A DNA stretch of 64,000 nucleotides. It comes from Lachnospiraceae bacterium UBA4631. Its GTDB lineage: Bacteria; Bacillota; Clostridia; Lachnospirales; Lachnospiraceae. The notes beneath the pieces were generated by a model. It ran no database searches and was not told the DNA's origin. It was given only the letters and a program-made list of their open reading frames with translations. How positions within the stretch are numbered: the first letter of the stretch is position 1; each line of letters begins with the position of its first letter. Both the position numbers and the translations under genes were made by a program. Shown one piece after another: positions 33,853 through 42,000 of the stretch. The stretch is taken from NCBI GenBank assembly GCA_002406015.1, contig DHMX01000023.1, positions 117,031 to 181,030 on the forward strand, given 5' to 3'.

Positions 33853-34236
33853 ATGGACATTATTATTTCAAACAGCTCCGGTGTTCCAATCTATGAACAG
33901 ATTGAGGAACAGATTAAGAGCCAGATTATGGCAGGAGCATTGATGGAAGGGGAAGCACTTCCGTCTATGCGGGTGCTTGCAAAGGAATTGAAAATCAGTA
34001 TCATTACGACCAAGCGTGCCTATGAGGATTTGGAACGAGACGGTTTCATTGAATCGGTTACAGGTAAGGGCAGCTTTGTTAAGAAAATCAACAATGATAT
34101 GGTGAAGGAGAGCTTGATGTTTGCAATACAGGAGCTCTTGGAGACTGCAGTAGATAAGGCGGTATTGGGAAGGATTTCCGTAGAGGAGCTTCAGGAAATG
34201 ATTCGCCTTTTGTATGAGGAGAAGAAGCACAGTTGA
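33853..34236 (+). CDS. GntR family (YtrA subgroup) regulator
   Basis: The 127-residue protein has the GntR winged helix (PIYEQIEEQIKSQIMAGALM, LPSMRVLAKELKISIITTKRAYEDLERDGFI, GKGSFV) and only a short helical C-terminus. This is the YtrA layout that controls ABC transporter operons. It heads the operon 33853-37650 and probably represses it through the dyad over the -10 box, relieved by cell-envelope stress or a peptide antibiotic. Start ATG 33853 follows AAAGGAAAG. Confidence 0.88.
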   Translation: MDIIISNSSGVPIYEQIEEQIKSQIMAGALMEGEALPSMRVLAKELKISIITTKRAYEDLERDGFIESVTGKGSFVKKINNDMVKESLMFAIQELLETAVDKAVLGRISVEELQEMIRLLYEEKKHS

Positions 34237-34246
34237 GGTAGGAGAT

Positions 34247-35134
34247 ATGGAAGAATGCAAAAAGGTTATAGAACTGAATAACGTAGGAAAGGACTATGGG
34301 GACTTTAAGCTGGATAAGGTAAGCTTTGCCGTACCCGAAGGAAGTGTATGCGGCTTTATCGGACAAAACGGAGCAGGAAAAACCACAACCATTCAATTAA
34401 TTCTGGATGCAATTAAGCGGGATAGCGGTGAGATTTTTGTGTTTGGCAGAAATATTGACGAAGATTCCGTAGCAATTCGGGAGAATATCGGTGTGGTATT
34501 TGATGAAATGGGATTTCATGATTTTCTGACGGCAAAGGATATTAACCTTATTATGAAAAATGTATATCGTGAATGGAACGAGGAGCAGTTCTTTGATTAT
34601 CTGAAGCGGTTTTCTTTGCCGACCCGGAAACGGTGCGGTGCGTTTTCAAGAGGTATGCGGATGAAGCTTCAGATTGCAACCGCACTTTCTCATAATGCAA
34701 AGCTCTTGATTATGGACGAACCGACCAGCGGCTTAGACCCGGTGGTAAGAAATGAAATGCTGGAGATATTCCGGGAATATGTAATCGAGGAGGACCATAC
34801 CATTTTGCTGTCTTCCCATATTACCGGAGATTTGGAAAAGCTGGCAGACGAGGTTGTATTTATTGATGGCGGAAGAATTATCTTATCCGGAAATAAGGAT
34901 GAAATTCTGGAACAGCATGGAATTGTAAGATGCAGAAAGGACGAGGTAGAGGAGCTTGCAAAAGAGCTGGTGGTTTGTTCTCAGGTATCTACATTTGGAG
35001 CAGAGGTATTGGTAAAGGACAGGCATACGTGTAAGAAGCAGCATCCGGATATGGTAGTGGAATCCGCAACGCTGGAGGAAATTATGATATATTATGCCAA
35101 TCGTTCCCGCAATGGGGCAAGGGCAGCAGAATAG
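34247..35134 (+). CDS. ABC transporter ATP-binding protein (YtrB-like)
   Basis: ATG 34247 with AGGAG gives 295 residues. Walker A is GQNGAGKTTTI, the signature is in FSRGMRMKLQIATAL (a variant with FSRGM instead of LSGG), Walker B is LLIMDEP, and the D/H loops are SGLDP and LLSSHI. It ends with a short C-terminal domain found in YtrB/BcrA-type exporters. It energises the two permeases encoded next and is co-transcribed with the GntR regulator 10 bp upstream. Confidence 0.9.
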   Translation: MEECKKVIELNNVGKDYGDFKLDKVSFAVPEGSVCGFIGQNGAGKTTTIQLILDAIKRDSGEIFVFGRNIDEDSVAIRENIGVVFDEMGFHDFLTAKDINLIMKNVYREWNEEQFFDYLKRFSLPTRKRCGAFSRGMRMKLQIATALSHNAKLLIMDEPTSGLDPVVRNEMLEIFREYVIEEDHTILLSSHITGDLEKLADEVVFIDGGRIILSGNKDEILEQHGIVRCRKDEVEELAKELVVCSQVSTFGAEVLVKDRHTCKKQHPDMVVESATLEEIMIYYANRSRNGARAAE

Positions 35135-35145
35135 GGGGCAAAGGC

Positions 35146-35913
35146 ATGAGAGGACTATTGATAAAAGATTTTTTCTGCCTGAAACGACAGTTCTATACAT
35201 TTTTAACTGTGATGGCAGGAAGCTTCATTGTCTCCGTTTTATTTGTGCTAAGCTCGCGGTACGGAAATCTGGCACTTGAGTTTCAGTCCATGCTGTCAGA
35301 CGGAGATATGACAGAGGACGGTGTCATGCTGCTGATTCGGTATGTTTTATTTTTCTTTTTATTGATTCCGATGGCATTTACCGGAAATGTGGCAGATGTA
35401 TTTCTGGATGATAAAAATGCATCCTTTCAGAAGCTTGCGTCTGCACTGCCGATTTCCATTGCAAAGCGGGTGGCAGCCAGATACATGACCGGACTTAGCT
35501 TTACGCTGCTGGGCTTTGTTATGGCAACCATGATTGCGTTGGTACTGTCAGGTCTTACGGAGCTGGTGTCCTTCGGAGAATTGTTCGGGGTACTGGTAAG
35601 CTTTGCTTCCTTCATGGTAATATATCTTGCGATTTTCATTGTGTTTGAGTACCTGTTAGGGGTGGATAAGACAGCCATTTGTCAGATTCTTCCGATTATT
35701 ATTATCGGGCTGGTGCTGATAATCCCGCATATCGGAGAAGTATGGAAGATATTTCTGGAGGAGGATGTTGCCCTTGTTCTCAGAAAGGTTCAAGGCATAC
35801 AGGATTTCCTGACGAATCAATCTTATCTGGCAGCTATAGCGGCAATTGCTCTGTTGGCAGAGTCATATGGAATCAGTGTAGGTATCGCAAAGCGGAAGCG
35901 GGGTGTGGTATAA
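35146..35913 (+). CDS. ABC-2 permease subunit
   Basis: ATG 35146 follows AGGGGGCAAAGG. The 255-residue protein has about six membrane helices (FLTVMAGSFIVSVLFVLSS, LFFFLLIPMAFTGNVADVF, MATMIALVLSGLTELVSFGE and others). The part DDKNASFQKLASALPIS between helices 2 and 3 is typical of ABC-2 permeases. It pairs with the next permease. Its stop codon overlaps the next start (TAATG), so translation is coupled. Confidence 0.8.
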   Translation: MRGLLIKDFFCLKRQFYTFLTVMAGSFIVSVLFVLSSRYGNLALEFQSMLSDGDMTEDGVMLLIRYVLFFFLLIPMAFTGNVADVFLDDKNASFQKLASALPISIAKRVAARYMTGLSFTLLGFVMATMIALVLSGLTELVSFGELFGVLVSFASFMVIYLAIFIVFEYLLGVDKTAICQILPIIIIGLVLIIPHIGEVWKIFLEEDVALVLRKVQGIQDFLTNQSYLAAIAAIALLAESYGISVGIAKRKRGVV

Positions 35914-36764
35914 TGGCGGGTTTGTTATATAAGGATTTTGTGGCAATAAAGGGAAAATTTCTGGTGACGGCATTACTGCTTCTGACAGTCCTCTTTCTGA
36001 TACTCCGGCTATGTATAGCAGGCGGGGATATAGCCGTAACTGAAAATGGCATACCGACAGTACAATCAGAGGAAACCGGTGTACAGAATGGCAATGCGGG
36101 TATTACGGAAGCTGCGATGGTGGATGATACGGAAATGACGGGTTTTATATTTGATACCATGTTAGCAATGTTGATTGTAAGTCTGGAAATAGGATTGGCG
36201 GTAGTTCCGGTATCTACCATGATGAACATTATCTTAAGAACCGATGAAAAGAACAAAACCAGAGCGTGGATAGAAACGCTTCCGATGAAGAAGAATGCCT
36301 ACATTGCATCCAAATATCTCTTTTTCGGAATCGTCTACTATGTCGGAATCTCGTTGCTGGCATTGTGGATAAGTATTTTTGTTTCCAATTCCGGAGCGAA
36401 TATATTAACAGATTTTATGAATGTAAATATGCAAGGAATTTTGATATTATTTACCGCAGAATTGATAGTGGTGGCAATCGAGCTTCCGATTCTGCTTACA
36501 GCAGGTACGAAAAAGGGAATGATGGTTAAACGTATCGTTCTCATGTTGATACTGGTGGCACTGTTTGCATATTTGCTGTTTGGGGATTTAAGTATCTTTG
36601 AACATTTGGATTTGTATGCAATCCTGCAATGGTGCGAACAGAATCAGGTACTTGTAACCTTAATATCCATAGGGCTGCCAATAGCTGCAGGTATCCTGTA
36701 TTGGCTTTCGTATATTGTGACCTGCCGGCTGAATCGGAATCGGGAGGTGGATGATTATGAATAA
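35913..36764 (+). CDS. ABC-2 permease subunit, second copy
   Basis: The true start is ATG 35913 overlapping the previous stop; the longer upstream frame is a shadow of the first permease. It has 283 residues with about six membrane helices. An extracellular loop after the first helix is rich in Glu and Asn, and the typical motif LRTDEKNKTRAWIETLPMKKN precedes helix 3. Together with the preceding permease it forms a heterodimeric exporter, probably for an antimicrobial peptide or lipid. Confidence 0.8.
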   Translation: MAGLLYKDFVAIKGKFLVTALLLLTVLFLILRLCIAGGDIAVTENGIPTVQSEETGVQNGNAGITEAAMVDDTEMTGFIFDTMLAMLIVSLEIGLAVVPVSTMMNIILRTDEKNKTRAWIETLPMKKNAYIASKYLFFGIVYYVGISLLALWISIFVSNSGANILTDFMNVNMQGILILFTAELIVVAIELPILLTAGTKKGMMVKRIVLMLILVALFAYLLFGDLSIFEHLDLYAILQWCEQNQVLVTLISIGLPIAAGILYWLSYIVTCRLNRNREVDDYE

Positions 36765-37650
36765 GCAACAGGAAAAGAAACGGTTGTTTTTATATCTGGG
36801 TCTGACATTTTTACTATCGTGGTCTGTATTTTTCTTGTTTATTGTAAGCGGAGGACGGTTTGTAAATGAAGACGGAACGGCTTCGCAGATGGCTTCTCTG
36901 GTTGCGATGCTTGGAATGCTGTGTCCAACCATCGGAATGCTGCTTACCCGATGGATGACGAAGGAAGGCTTTGCCTGTGTGGGAGCGGATTCCATGCGGT
37001 TAGGAATCCGGTTCTCAGACAGAAGATGGCTGTTTTATATAGCAGCGGTGTTTCTTCCATGGATATATATGGAGTTAGGAAGTGGGCTGCGGCTGGCATT
37101 ATCACCGGCAGCATTTAATAGAGAGGTATTAGACAAGCTGGGTGACATGGTATACTTACAGCCTGCGGCAGCTATTGTGAGCGGAGTCATCATATCCTTT
37201 GCCGCACTTGGCGAAGAACTGGGTTGGCGGGGATATATGATGCCGAAGCTGCTAGAGCTTATGGATGTGAAATGGGCAATTCTTGTAGGCGGAGCTATCT
37301 GGGGCATCTGGCATTGGCCGATGACATATATCGGTCATAACTTCGGTATGGAATATTGGGGCTATCCGTTTACCGGGTTTGCTGCAATGTGCGTACTTGC
37401 AATTGCCATGGGAACGATACTGACCTATCTTACCTATAAGACCGGCTCTATCTGGCCCGCAGCAATCCTTCATGCGGTGACTAATGCCACACCCGGAATT
37501 TTAAAATATTTTATCGATACAGAAAAGCTTTCAGGCTGGATGCAGGATAGTGTAGTGGTATTTTTGATTTCATTTCTGCCGTTATTTGTCATTGCAATCG
37601 GTGTTTATATAAGCCTTTGCAGGGAATATAAGAAAAATAAAACCTTTTAA
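36757..37650 (+). CDS. CPBP (CAAX/Abi-type) intramembrane metalloprotease
   Basis: ATG 36757 with GGGAGG gives 297 residues; it overlaps the permease gene end. Membrane helices carry the family motifs: ALGEELGWRGYM (EExxxR, motif 1), WGIWHWPMTYIGHN (motif 2) and LHAVTNAT (motif 3). This matches the CPBP family, often linked with bacteriocin self-immunity. Its place at the end of a YtrA-type ABC operon supports a role in peptide-antibiotic resistance. Confidence 0.88.
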   Translation: MNKQQEKKRLFLYLGLTFLLSWSVFFLFIVSGGRFVNEDGTASQMASLVAMLGMLCPTIGMLLTRWMTKEGFACVGADSMRLGIRFSDRRWLFYIAAVFLPWIYMELGSGLRLALSPAAFNREVLDKLGDMVYLQPAAAIVSGVIISFAALGEELGWRGYMMPKLLELMDVKWAILVGGAIWGIWHWPMTYIGHNFGMEYWGYPFTGFAAMCVLAIAMGTILTYLTYKTGSIWPAAILHAVTNATPGILKYFIDTEKLSGWMQDSVVVFLISFLPLFVIAIGVYISLCREYKKNKTF

Positions 37651-37748
37651 CGCAAAAGGAGTATGGAAGGATTATTGTCACCGGCTGAGAATAACAACCA
37701 TAAAATCGTACATAATAATCCTAAAAACAAAAAGGAGTCGGAAATATT

Positions 37749-38183
37749 ATGGCAGAACCAGATACAATTAAGCTCCTGCGGGAATGTGACGCAGGAATCA
37801 AAATGGGAGTTTCCTCGATTGATGAGGTGTTGGAATATGTTCATGACGATACCTTCCGAAAGCTCTTGACAGAGTGCAGAAATAAACACGACAAGCTAAA
37901 GGATGAGATTCAGAAGGCATTGCTTTCCCATCAGGATGAGGGTAAGAATCCGAATCCGGTGGCAAAGAGCATGTCATGGATAAAGACCAATGCCAAGCTG
38001 GTGATGAACGAATCGGATGAAACCATCGCAGACTTGATGACGGACGGCTGCAATATGGGTGTAAAGTCCCTGCATAAATATCTGAATCAGTATCAGAACG
38101 CAGATGAAAAAACCAAGGACATTACAAAGCGGCTAATCAATCTGGAGGAGCAGTTGACGGTAGACATCCGTTCATTTTTGTAA
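37749..38183 (+). CDS. Helical hypothetical protein
   Basis: ATG 37749 follows AAAGGAG. The 144-residue protein is predicted all-helical, with Glu/Lys heptad-like stretches (CRNKHDKLKDEIQKALLSHQ and ADEKTKDITKRLINLEEQL), as in a four-helix bundle such as DUF2383. The ferritin-type metal ligands are not clear. Function unknown. The preceding 37660-37745 holds only an AT-rich leader. Confidence 0.6.
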   Translation: MAEPDTIKLLRECDAGIKMGVSSIDEVLEYVHDDTFRKLLTECRNKHDKLKDEIQKALLSHQDEGKNPNPVAKSMSWIKTNAKLVMNESDETIADLMTDGCNMGVKSLHKYLNQYQNADEKTKDITKRLINLEEQLTVDIRSFL

Positions 38184-38188
38184 GCATA

Positions 38189-38671
38189 TCAGTTGAGAAA
38201 ATAAATACCCAGATTCAAATATCCGGCAAATGTGACCCAGAGCAGATACGGAACCAGCAGACAGCCCGCAATTCTGGAAATGCGGTAAAACTCTGCAAGC
38301 GTAGCAAGAATCAGTATCCACAAGACAACCAGCCAGAGGAATGAGAACAAATACCATTGCTGGTTAAAAAAGAAAATAGACCACAGGAAATTAAAGGCAA
38401 GCTGTAGAGCATAAAGTCTAAGTGCTGTTTGCGTATTTTCTCCGGAGACAAATACCAGATAAGAGGCAATTCCCATAAGAATATATAGAATCGTCCAGAC
38501 AACGGGAAAGAGCCAGCCCGGCGGAGCAAGCGGAGGCTTTGTAAGCATCCCGAATAATGCCATACTGTTTTGGGTAAGCAGAGCAGATAAGCCGCCTACA
38601 GCCAGCGGAATTACAATTGCAAGTATGAATGATTTCCATTGAAGTTTTAAATGTTTCAAATGAAGTTTCAA
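38189..38671 (-). CDS. tspO: TspO/MBR tryptophan-rich sensory protein
   Basis: Five membrane helices and the TspO hallmark KPPLAPPGWLFPVVWTILY identify the family, with WSIFFFNQQ and a late Trp-rich stretch. These bind porphyrins or tetrapyrroles and respond to oxidative stress. The start is probably TTG 38671 with AGGGGGTG upstream; the longer frame to 38722 runs through the terminator of pyk. The ribosome site thus lies in the 3' arm of that hairpin, which could restrict translation of read-through transcripts. Confidence 0.88.
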   Translation of the reverse strand: MKLHLKHLKLQWKSFILAIVIPLAVGGLSALLTQNSMALFGMLTKPPLAPPGWLFPVVWTILYILMGIASYLVFVSGENTQTALRLYALQLAFNFLWSIFFFNQQWYLFSFLWLVVLWILILATLAEFYRISRIAGCLLVPYLLWVTFAGYLNLGIYFLN

Positions 38672-38676
38672 ACAAA

Positions 38677-38712
38677 ACACCCCCTGCTTCATGTTATGAC
38701 AGCAGGGGGTGT
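38677..38712 (-). terminator. Terminator of pyk, embedding the tspO ribosome site
   Basis: ACACCCCCTGCT and AGCAGGGGGTGT pair perfectly over 12 bp with a 12-base loop; on the minus strand TTTGTTT follows. Confidence 0.85.
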
Positions 38713-38739
38713 AGTATGTCATGAAATTAATAATAGTTG

Positions 38740-40152
38740 TTATACGGTTTCTACACGAATGGTATTTGTATTTCCGGTCTTACCGTTAATCTGACCGCCG
38801 GTAAGAACTACATTATCACCAGCTTGCAGGTGGAAAATATCCTTTGCCTGCTGCATCGCATGATAGAAGACAACCTCAATGGAGTTAAAGGCTTCACTTA
38901 ATACCGGTGTTACGCCCCAGCTCAGATTCAGCTTTCTCCATGCACGCTCCGAGGTAGTCATACCGATAATATCTACCGGACAACGGAAGCGGCTGACCAT
39001 GCGGGCGGTAGTTCCGGTAATGGAGCTTACAACAATTCCCTTTGCCTTTACATCCACAGCCATTGCACAGGTAGCATGGGAAACGGCATCCAGATTACTG
39101 TGAATCTCGAACTCCGTTGCATTGAACCAATGCTGATAATCAATTCGCTGCTCTGTATATTCTGCAATTTCTGCCATATTCTTAACCGCAGCAACCGGAT
39201 ATTTTCCTGCCGCTGTTTCACCGGATAACATAACCGCAGAAGAGCCGTCATAGACCGCATTTGCTACGTCTGAAATCTCAGCTCTGGTCGGACGCGGATT
39301 CTGAATCATGGACTCTAACATTTCGGTTGCGGTTATAACACGCTTACCCAGCAAACGACATTTCTGAATGAGGAACTTCTGGACAGAAGGAACCTCCATA
39401 AAAGGAATCTCAACGCCTAAGTCACCTCTGGCAATCATAATACCATTTGCCAGCTCACAGATTTCATCAATGTTATCAACACCGGAGCGGTTCTCAATCT
39501 TGGCAATCACGTCAATATCCTTACCACCGTTTTCATCCAGAAAGTCTCGTAAATCCTGCATATCACTCTTATTTGAAACAAACGAAGCCGCTACAAAATC
39601 CACATCATTCTGAATACCGAATAACAAATCGGATTTATCCTGTTCACTTAAATAGTCATGCTTTAACAGACGATTCGGGAAGTTCATACTTTTCTGGTCG
39701 GATAAAACGCCGCCGGTTAATACCTTACATACTGCATTCGTGCCTTCCAGCCGTTCTACCTCGAAAATAACCAGACCGTTATTTACCAGAATGGTATCAC
39801 CCACCGATAAATCATCAATCAAATGACTGTAATTGACGGAGACTCTGGTTTCGTCACCGATAATATCATCCGTTGTAAAGGTAAAGGTATCTCCATCATT
39901 CAGAGTAACCTTGTGATTCTGAAAAGTACGGATTCGATATTCAGGTCCCTTGGTATCCAGCATAATGGCGATAGGAAGTCCCAGCTTTGTCCGAACCTGC
40001 TTAATTAAATCAATTTTTTTCTGATGGTCTTCATGTGTGCCATGAGAGAAGTTTAATCTGGCAACATTCATGCCTGCCTGACACATTTCGGTCAAGGTCT
40101 CTTCATTTTCACAGGCAGGGCCAATGGTACAAATAATTTTTGTTTTTCGCAT
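38740..40152 (-). CDS. pyk: Pyruvate kinase
   Basis: The 470-residue protein starts KTKIICTIGPACENEETL and carries all landmarks: GMNVARLNFSHG, MLDTKGPEYR, the catalytic-site helix around IIAKIENRSGVDNIDEI, MIARGDLGVEIP, and the MLSGETAAGKYPV block. It converts phosphoenolpyruvate and ADP to pyruvate and ATP in glycolysis. Length fits the standard form; it lacks the extra PEP-utiliser domain found in Bacillus. Ribosome site AAGGAG. It ends at a strong terminator. Confidence 0.96.
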   Translation of the reverse strand: MRKTKIICTIGPACENEETLTEMCQAGMNVARLNFSHGTHEDHQKKIDLIKQVRTKLGLPIAIMLDTKGPEYRIRTFQNHKVTLNDGDTFTFTTDDIIGDETRVSVNYSHLIDDLSVGDTILVNNGLVIFEVERLEGTNAVCKVLTGGVLSDQKSMNFPNRLLKHDYLSEQDKSDLLFGIQNDVDFVAASFVSNKSDMQDLRDFLDENGGKDIDVIAKIENRSGVDNIDEICELANGIMIARGDLGVEIPFMEVPSVQKFLIQKCRLLGKRVITATEMLESMIQNPRPTRAEISDVANAVYDGSSAVMLSGETAAGKYPVAAVKNMAEIAEYTEQRIDYQHWFNATEFEIHSNLDAVSHATCAMAVDVKAKGIVVSSITGTTARMVSRFRCPVDIIGMTTSERAWRKLNLSWGVTPVLSEAFNSIEVVFYHAMQQAKDIFHLQAGDNVVLTGGQINGKTGNTNTIRVETV

Positions 40153-40183
40153 TACGATAGTCTCCTTTTTCCTTGCGTTAATG

Positions 40184-40324
40184 TTATTTAGTATTTAAAC
40201 TGCCCGGATTATCCGAAACAGAATCCTCCTTCTCTTTGGAAGTACGGTTTTCATGCAACCACGCGGAAACACCGACAATCAGAGCCAGTGCTGCCATAAT
40301 AATCACTAATATATCTTTAAACAT
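40184..40324 (-). CDS. Small single-span membrane protein upstream of pyk
   Basis: The preferred start ATG 40324, with GAAGGGGAA ahead, gives a 46-residue protein: FKDILVIIMAALALIVGVSAW is one helix, followed by a charged tail HENRTSKEKEDSVSDNPG. The frame extends to 40375, but without a ribosome site. It may be co-transcribed with pyk 30 bp downstream. No family is recognised. Confidence 0.55.
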   Translation of the reverse strand: MFKDILVIIMAALALIVGVSAWLHENRTSKEKEDSVSDNPGSLNTK

Positions 40325-40355
40325 AGTATTCCCCTTCTTTTCTGTCTTATTGCCA

Positions 40356-40799
40356 TTATTTACAAATACAAGCAAAAAGACATGGTTTTCCCCCGTCCTG
40401 CTTATGAATATACAGGACTATGAAGAGCATACTGAAAAGAGCCGGCAATAAAATTGCAGGCGTAGAAATAAATAGTGAAATAAATGAAACAATCAGGGAC
40501 AAAATGAGAGTTAGAAGTCCCGGGTAAATCTGGGTACGGCGAAGAACGGTCTGCCGGAGCAGAGTTTCGCTTTTGTTAATCTGCATGATAGATGCAGGCT
40601 GACGGTCCAGATTGGTTAATATAGACTGAAACAGAGGTGTCGGATTGGGTGTTTCATGAAGTGCCGTAGAAGCAACCGAAGATTCCGGATACGTCAAAAA
40701 GGAATCTACAGAAGATAACTTCTGACACATCCCCGAAAATAAGCATAAAAATATGACAATGTATGTAATCCAACGGAATCCATGATTGGAATGCTTCAA
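40356..40799 (-). CDS. Hypothetical membrane protein
   Basis: TTG 40799 with GAGGTG ahead is a better start than the ATG at 40817, which overlaps that site. It has 147 residues: one N-terminal helix (WITYIVIFLCLFSGMC), a polar outside stretch, and two C-terminal hydrophobic segments (LLTLILSLIVSFISLFIS and ILLPALFSMLFIVLYI). No family is recognised. It lies head to head with the oxidoreductase operon. Confidence 0.45.
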   Translation of the reverse strand: MKHSNHGFRWITYIVIFLCLFSGMCQKLSSVDSFLTYPESSVASTALHETPNPTPLFQSILTNLDRQPASIMQINKSETLLRQTVLRRTQIYPGLLTLILSLIVSFISLFISTPAILLPALFSMLFIVLYIHKQDGGKPCLFACICK

Positions 40800-40918
40800 A
40801 TTCCTCACCTCACCCATATACTAGCAAATTAGGAGCGGAGATTCAAGGGCTACCATGTATAATTCAGGTAAAATTTGCACATTCTGAAAAAGATAGAACA
40901 TCCGAAGGGAGGACAACT

Positions 40919-41998
40919 ATGGCAATTACATTTCCGGTTGTAAATGACAGCGGATATTATGAAATCCGGCTGGAGAGTATCGGAGGCCTGGGAGCAAATC
41001 TGTGCGGAAAAATGCTGGGAGAAATAGGAGTAAAAGCCTTAGGCATCAATGCATCGGGATTTTCCAGCTACGGCTCGGAAAAAACAGGCACACCCGTAAG
41101 GGCATATATCCGGTATTGTTCAGCCAATCAGGAAATTCGGGTACACGCCCCTGTGATATATCCGCATTTCTTGGTTATATTTCATGAAGCACTTTTAAAT
41201 CAGCCGCAGGTATTGGAGGGATGCTCGGACGAGACCACCATACTGCTTCACTCGGCAAGGACACCGGAGGAAATACAAAAAAGGTATATCCGGCAAAGCT
41301 GTAAGAGCGTTTATTGTGTAAATGCACAGGAGATAGCAATCGCAACCAAATCCAGAATAAATGTTGTCATGCTGGGAGCTATGGCAAAGGTTATGGGATT
41401 TCTTCCATTAGAGGCAGTGGACGAGATGTGCAGAAGTACGCTGGGGAAAAAATACCCGGATGCCCTGCCCGGTAATATCGAAGGGATTCACAGAGGGTAT
41501 GAAGAGGTACAGGGAGCGGCTTTCTTAAGGGATAAGCCACAGACGGAAGCAAGCATAAATAAAACACAGCCCGGTGAAATGCCAATTGGAGGAATAAATC
41601 CATGGTACGGAAGTACCGTCACCTCCGATTTGTCACCGTCCAGACAAGGCTATATTCCCATTTTTCTAAAGGAACGCTGTATTAACTGTGGCTTATGTGA
41701 CAGTACGTGTCCGGATGAGGTCTTTCAGTTTCAAAAGGGAAGCTACAAGGGAAAAGAAATGATGGTAAACAAGGGTCTTGATTATTATCATTGCAAGGGC
41801 TGTCTTCGCTGCGTAGAGGTGTGTCCTACCCATGCATTGATACGGGAAAGAGAAGCCAATTATAAAAGCAAGCCATGGTTTTTGCCAAATCAGGAGCTGC
41901 TTCGTATGCCGGAGTATTATGAACCTGCCGGGGCAGACGGATATATTACCTCCGAGGCATATTTGACAGAAGAACGAATCGAGGGAGGAGAAGTATAG
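40919..41998 (+). CDS. 2-oxoacid:ferredoxin oxidoreductase, gamma-delta fusion
   Basis: ATG 40919 follows GGGAGG. Residues about 10-190 form the gamma subunit (RLESIGGLGANLCGKMLGE, GFSSYGSEKTGTPV). The last third is a delta-type ferredoxin with two 4Fe-4S motifs, CINCGLCDSTCPDEVF and CKGCLRCVEVCPTHAL. It passes electrons from the thiamine-diphosphate site of the alpha-beta protein encoded next to ferredoxin. The fusion gamma-delta plus alpha-beta gives a two-gene enzyme instead of four. Pyruvate or a branched-chain oxoacid could be the substrate. Confidence 0.9.
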   Translation: MAITFPVVNDSGYYEIRLESIGGLGANLCGKMLGEIGVKALGINASGFSSYGSEKTGTPVRAYIRYCSANQEIRVHAPVIYPHFLVIFHEALLNQPQVLEGCSDETTILLHSARTPEEIQKRYIRQSCKSVYCVNAQEIAIATKSRINVVMLGAMAKVMGFLPLEAVDEMCRSTLGKKYPDALPGNIEGIHRGYEEVQGAAFLRDKPQTEASINKTQPGEMPIGGINPWYGSTVTSDLSPSRQGYIPIFLKERCINCGLCDSTCPDEVFQFQKGSYKGKEMMVNKGLDYYHCKGCLRCVEVCPTHALIREREANYKSKPWFLPNQELLRMPEYYEPAGADGYITSEAYLTEERIEGGEV

Positions 41999-42000
41999 GT

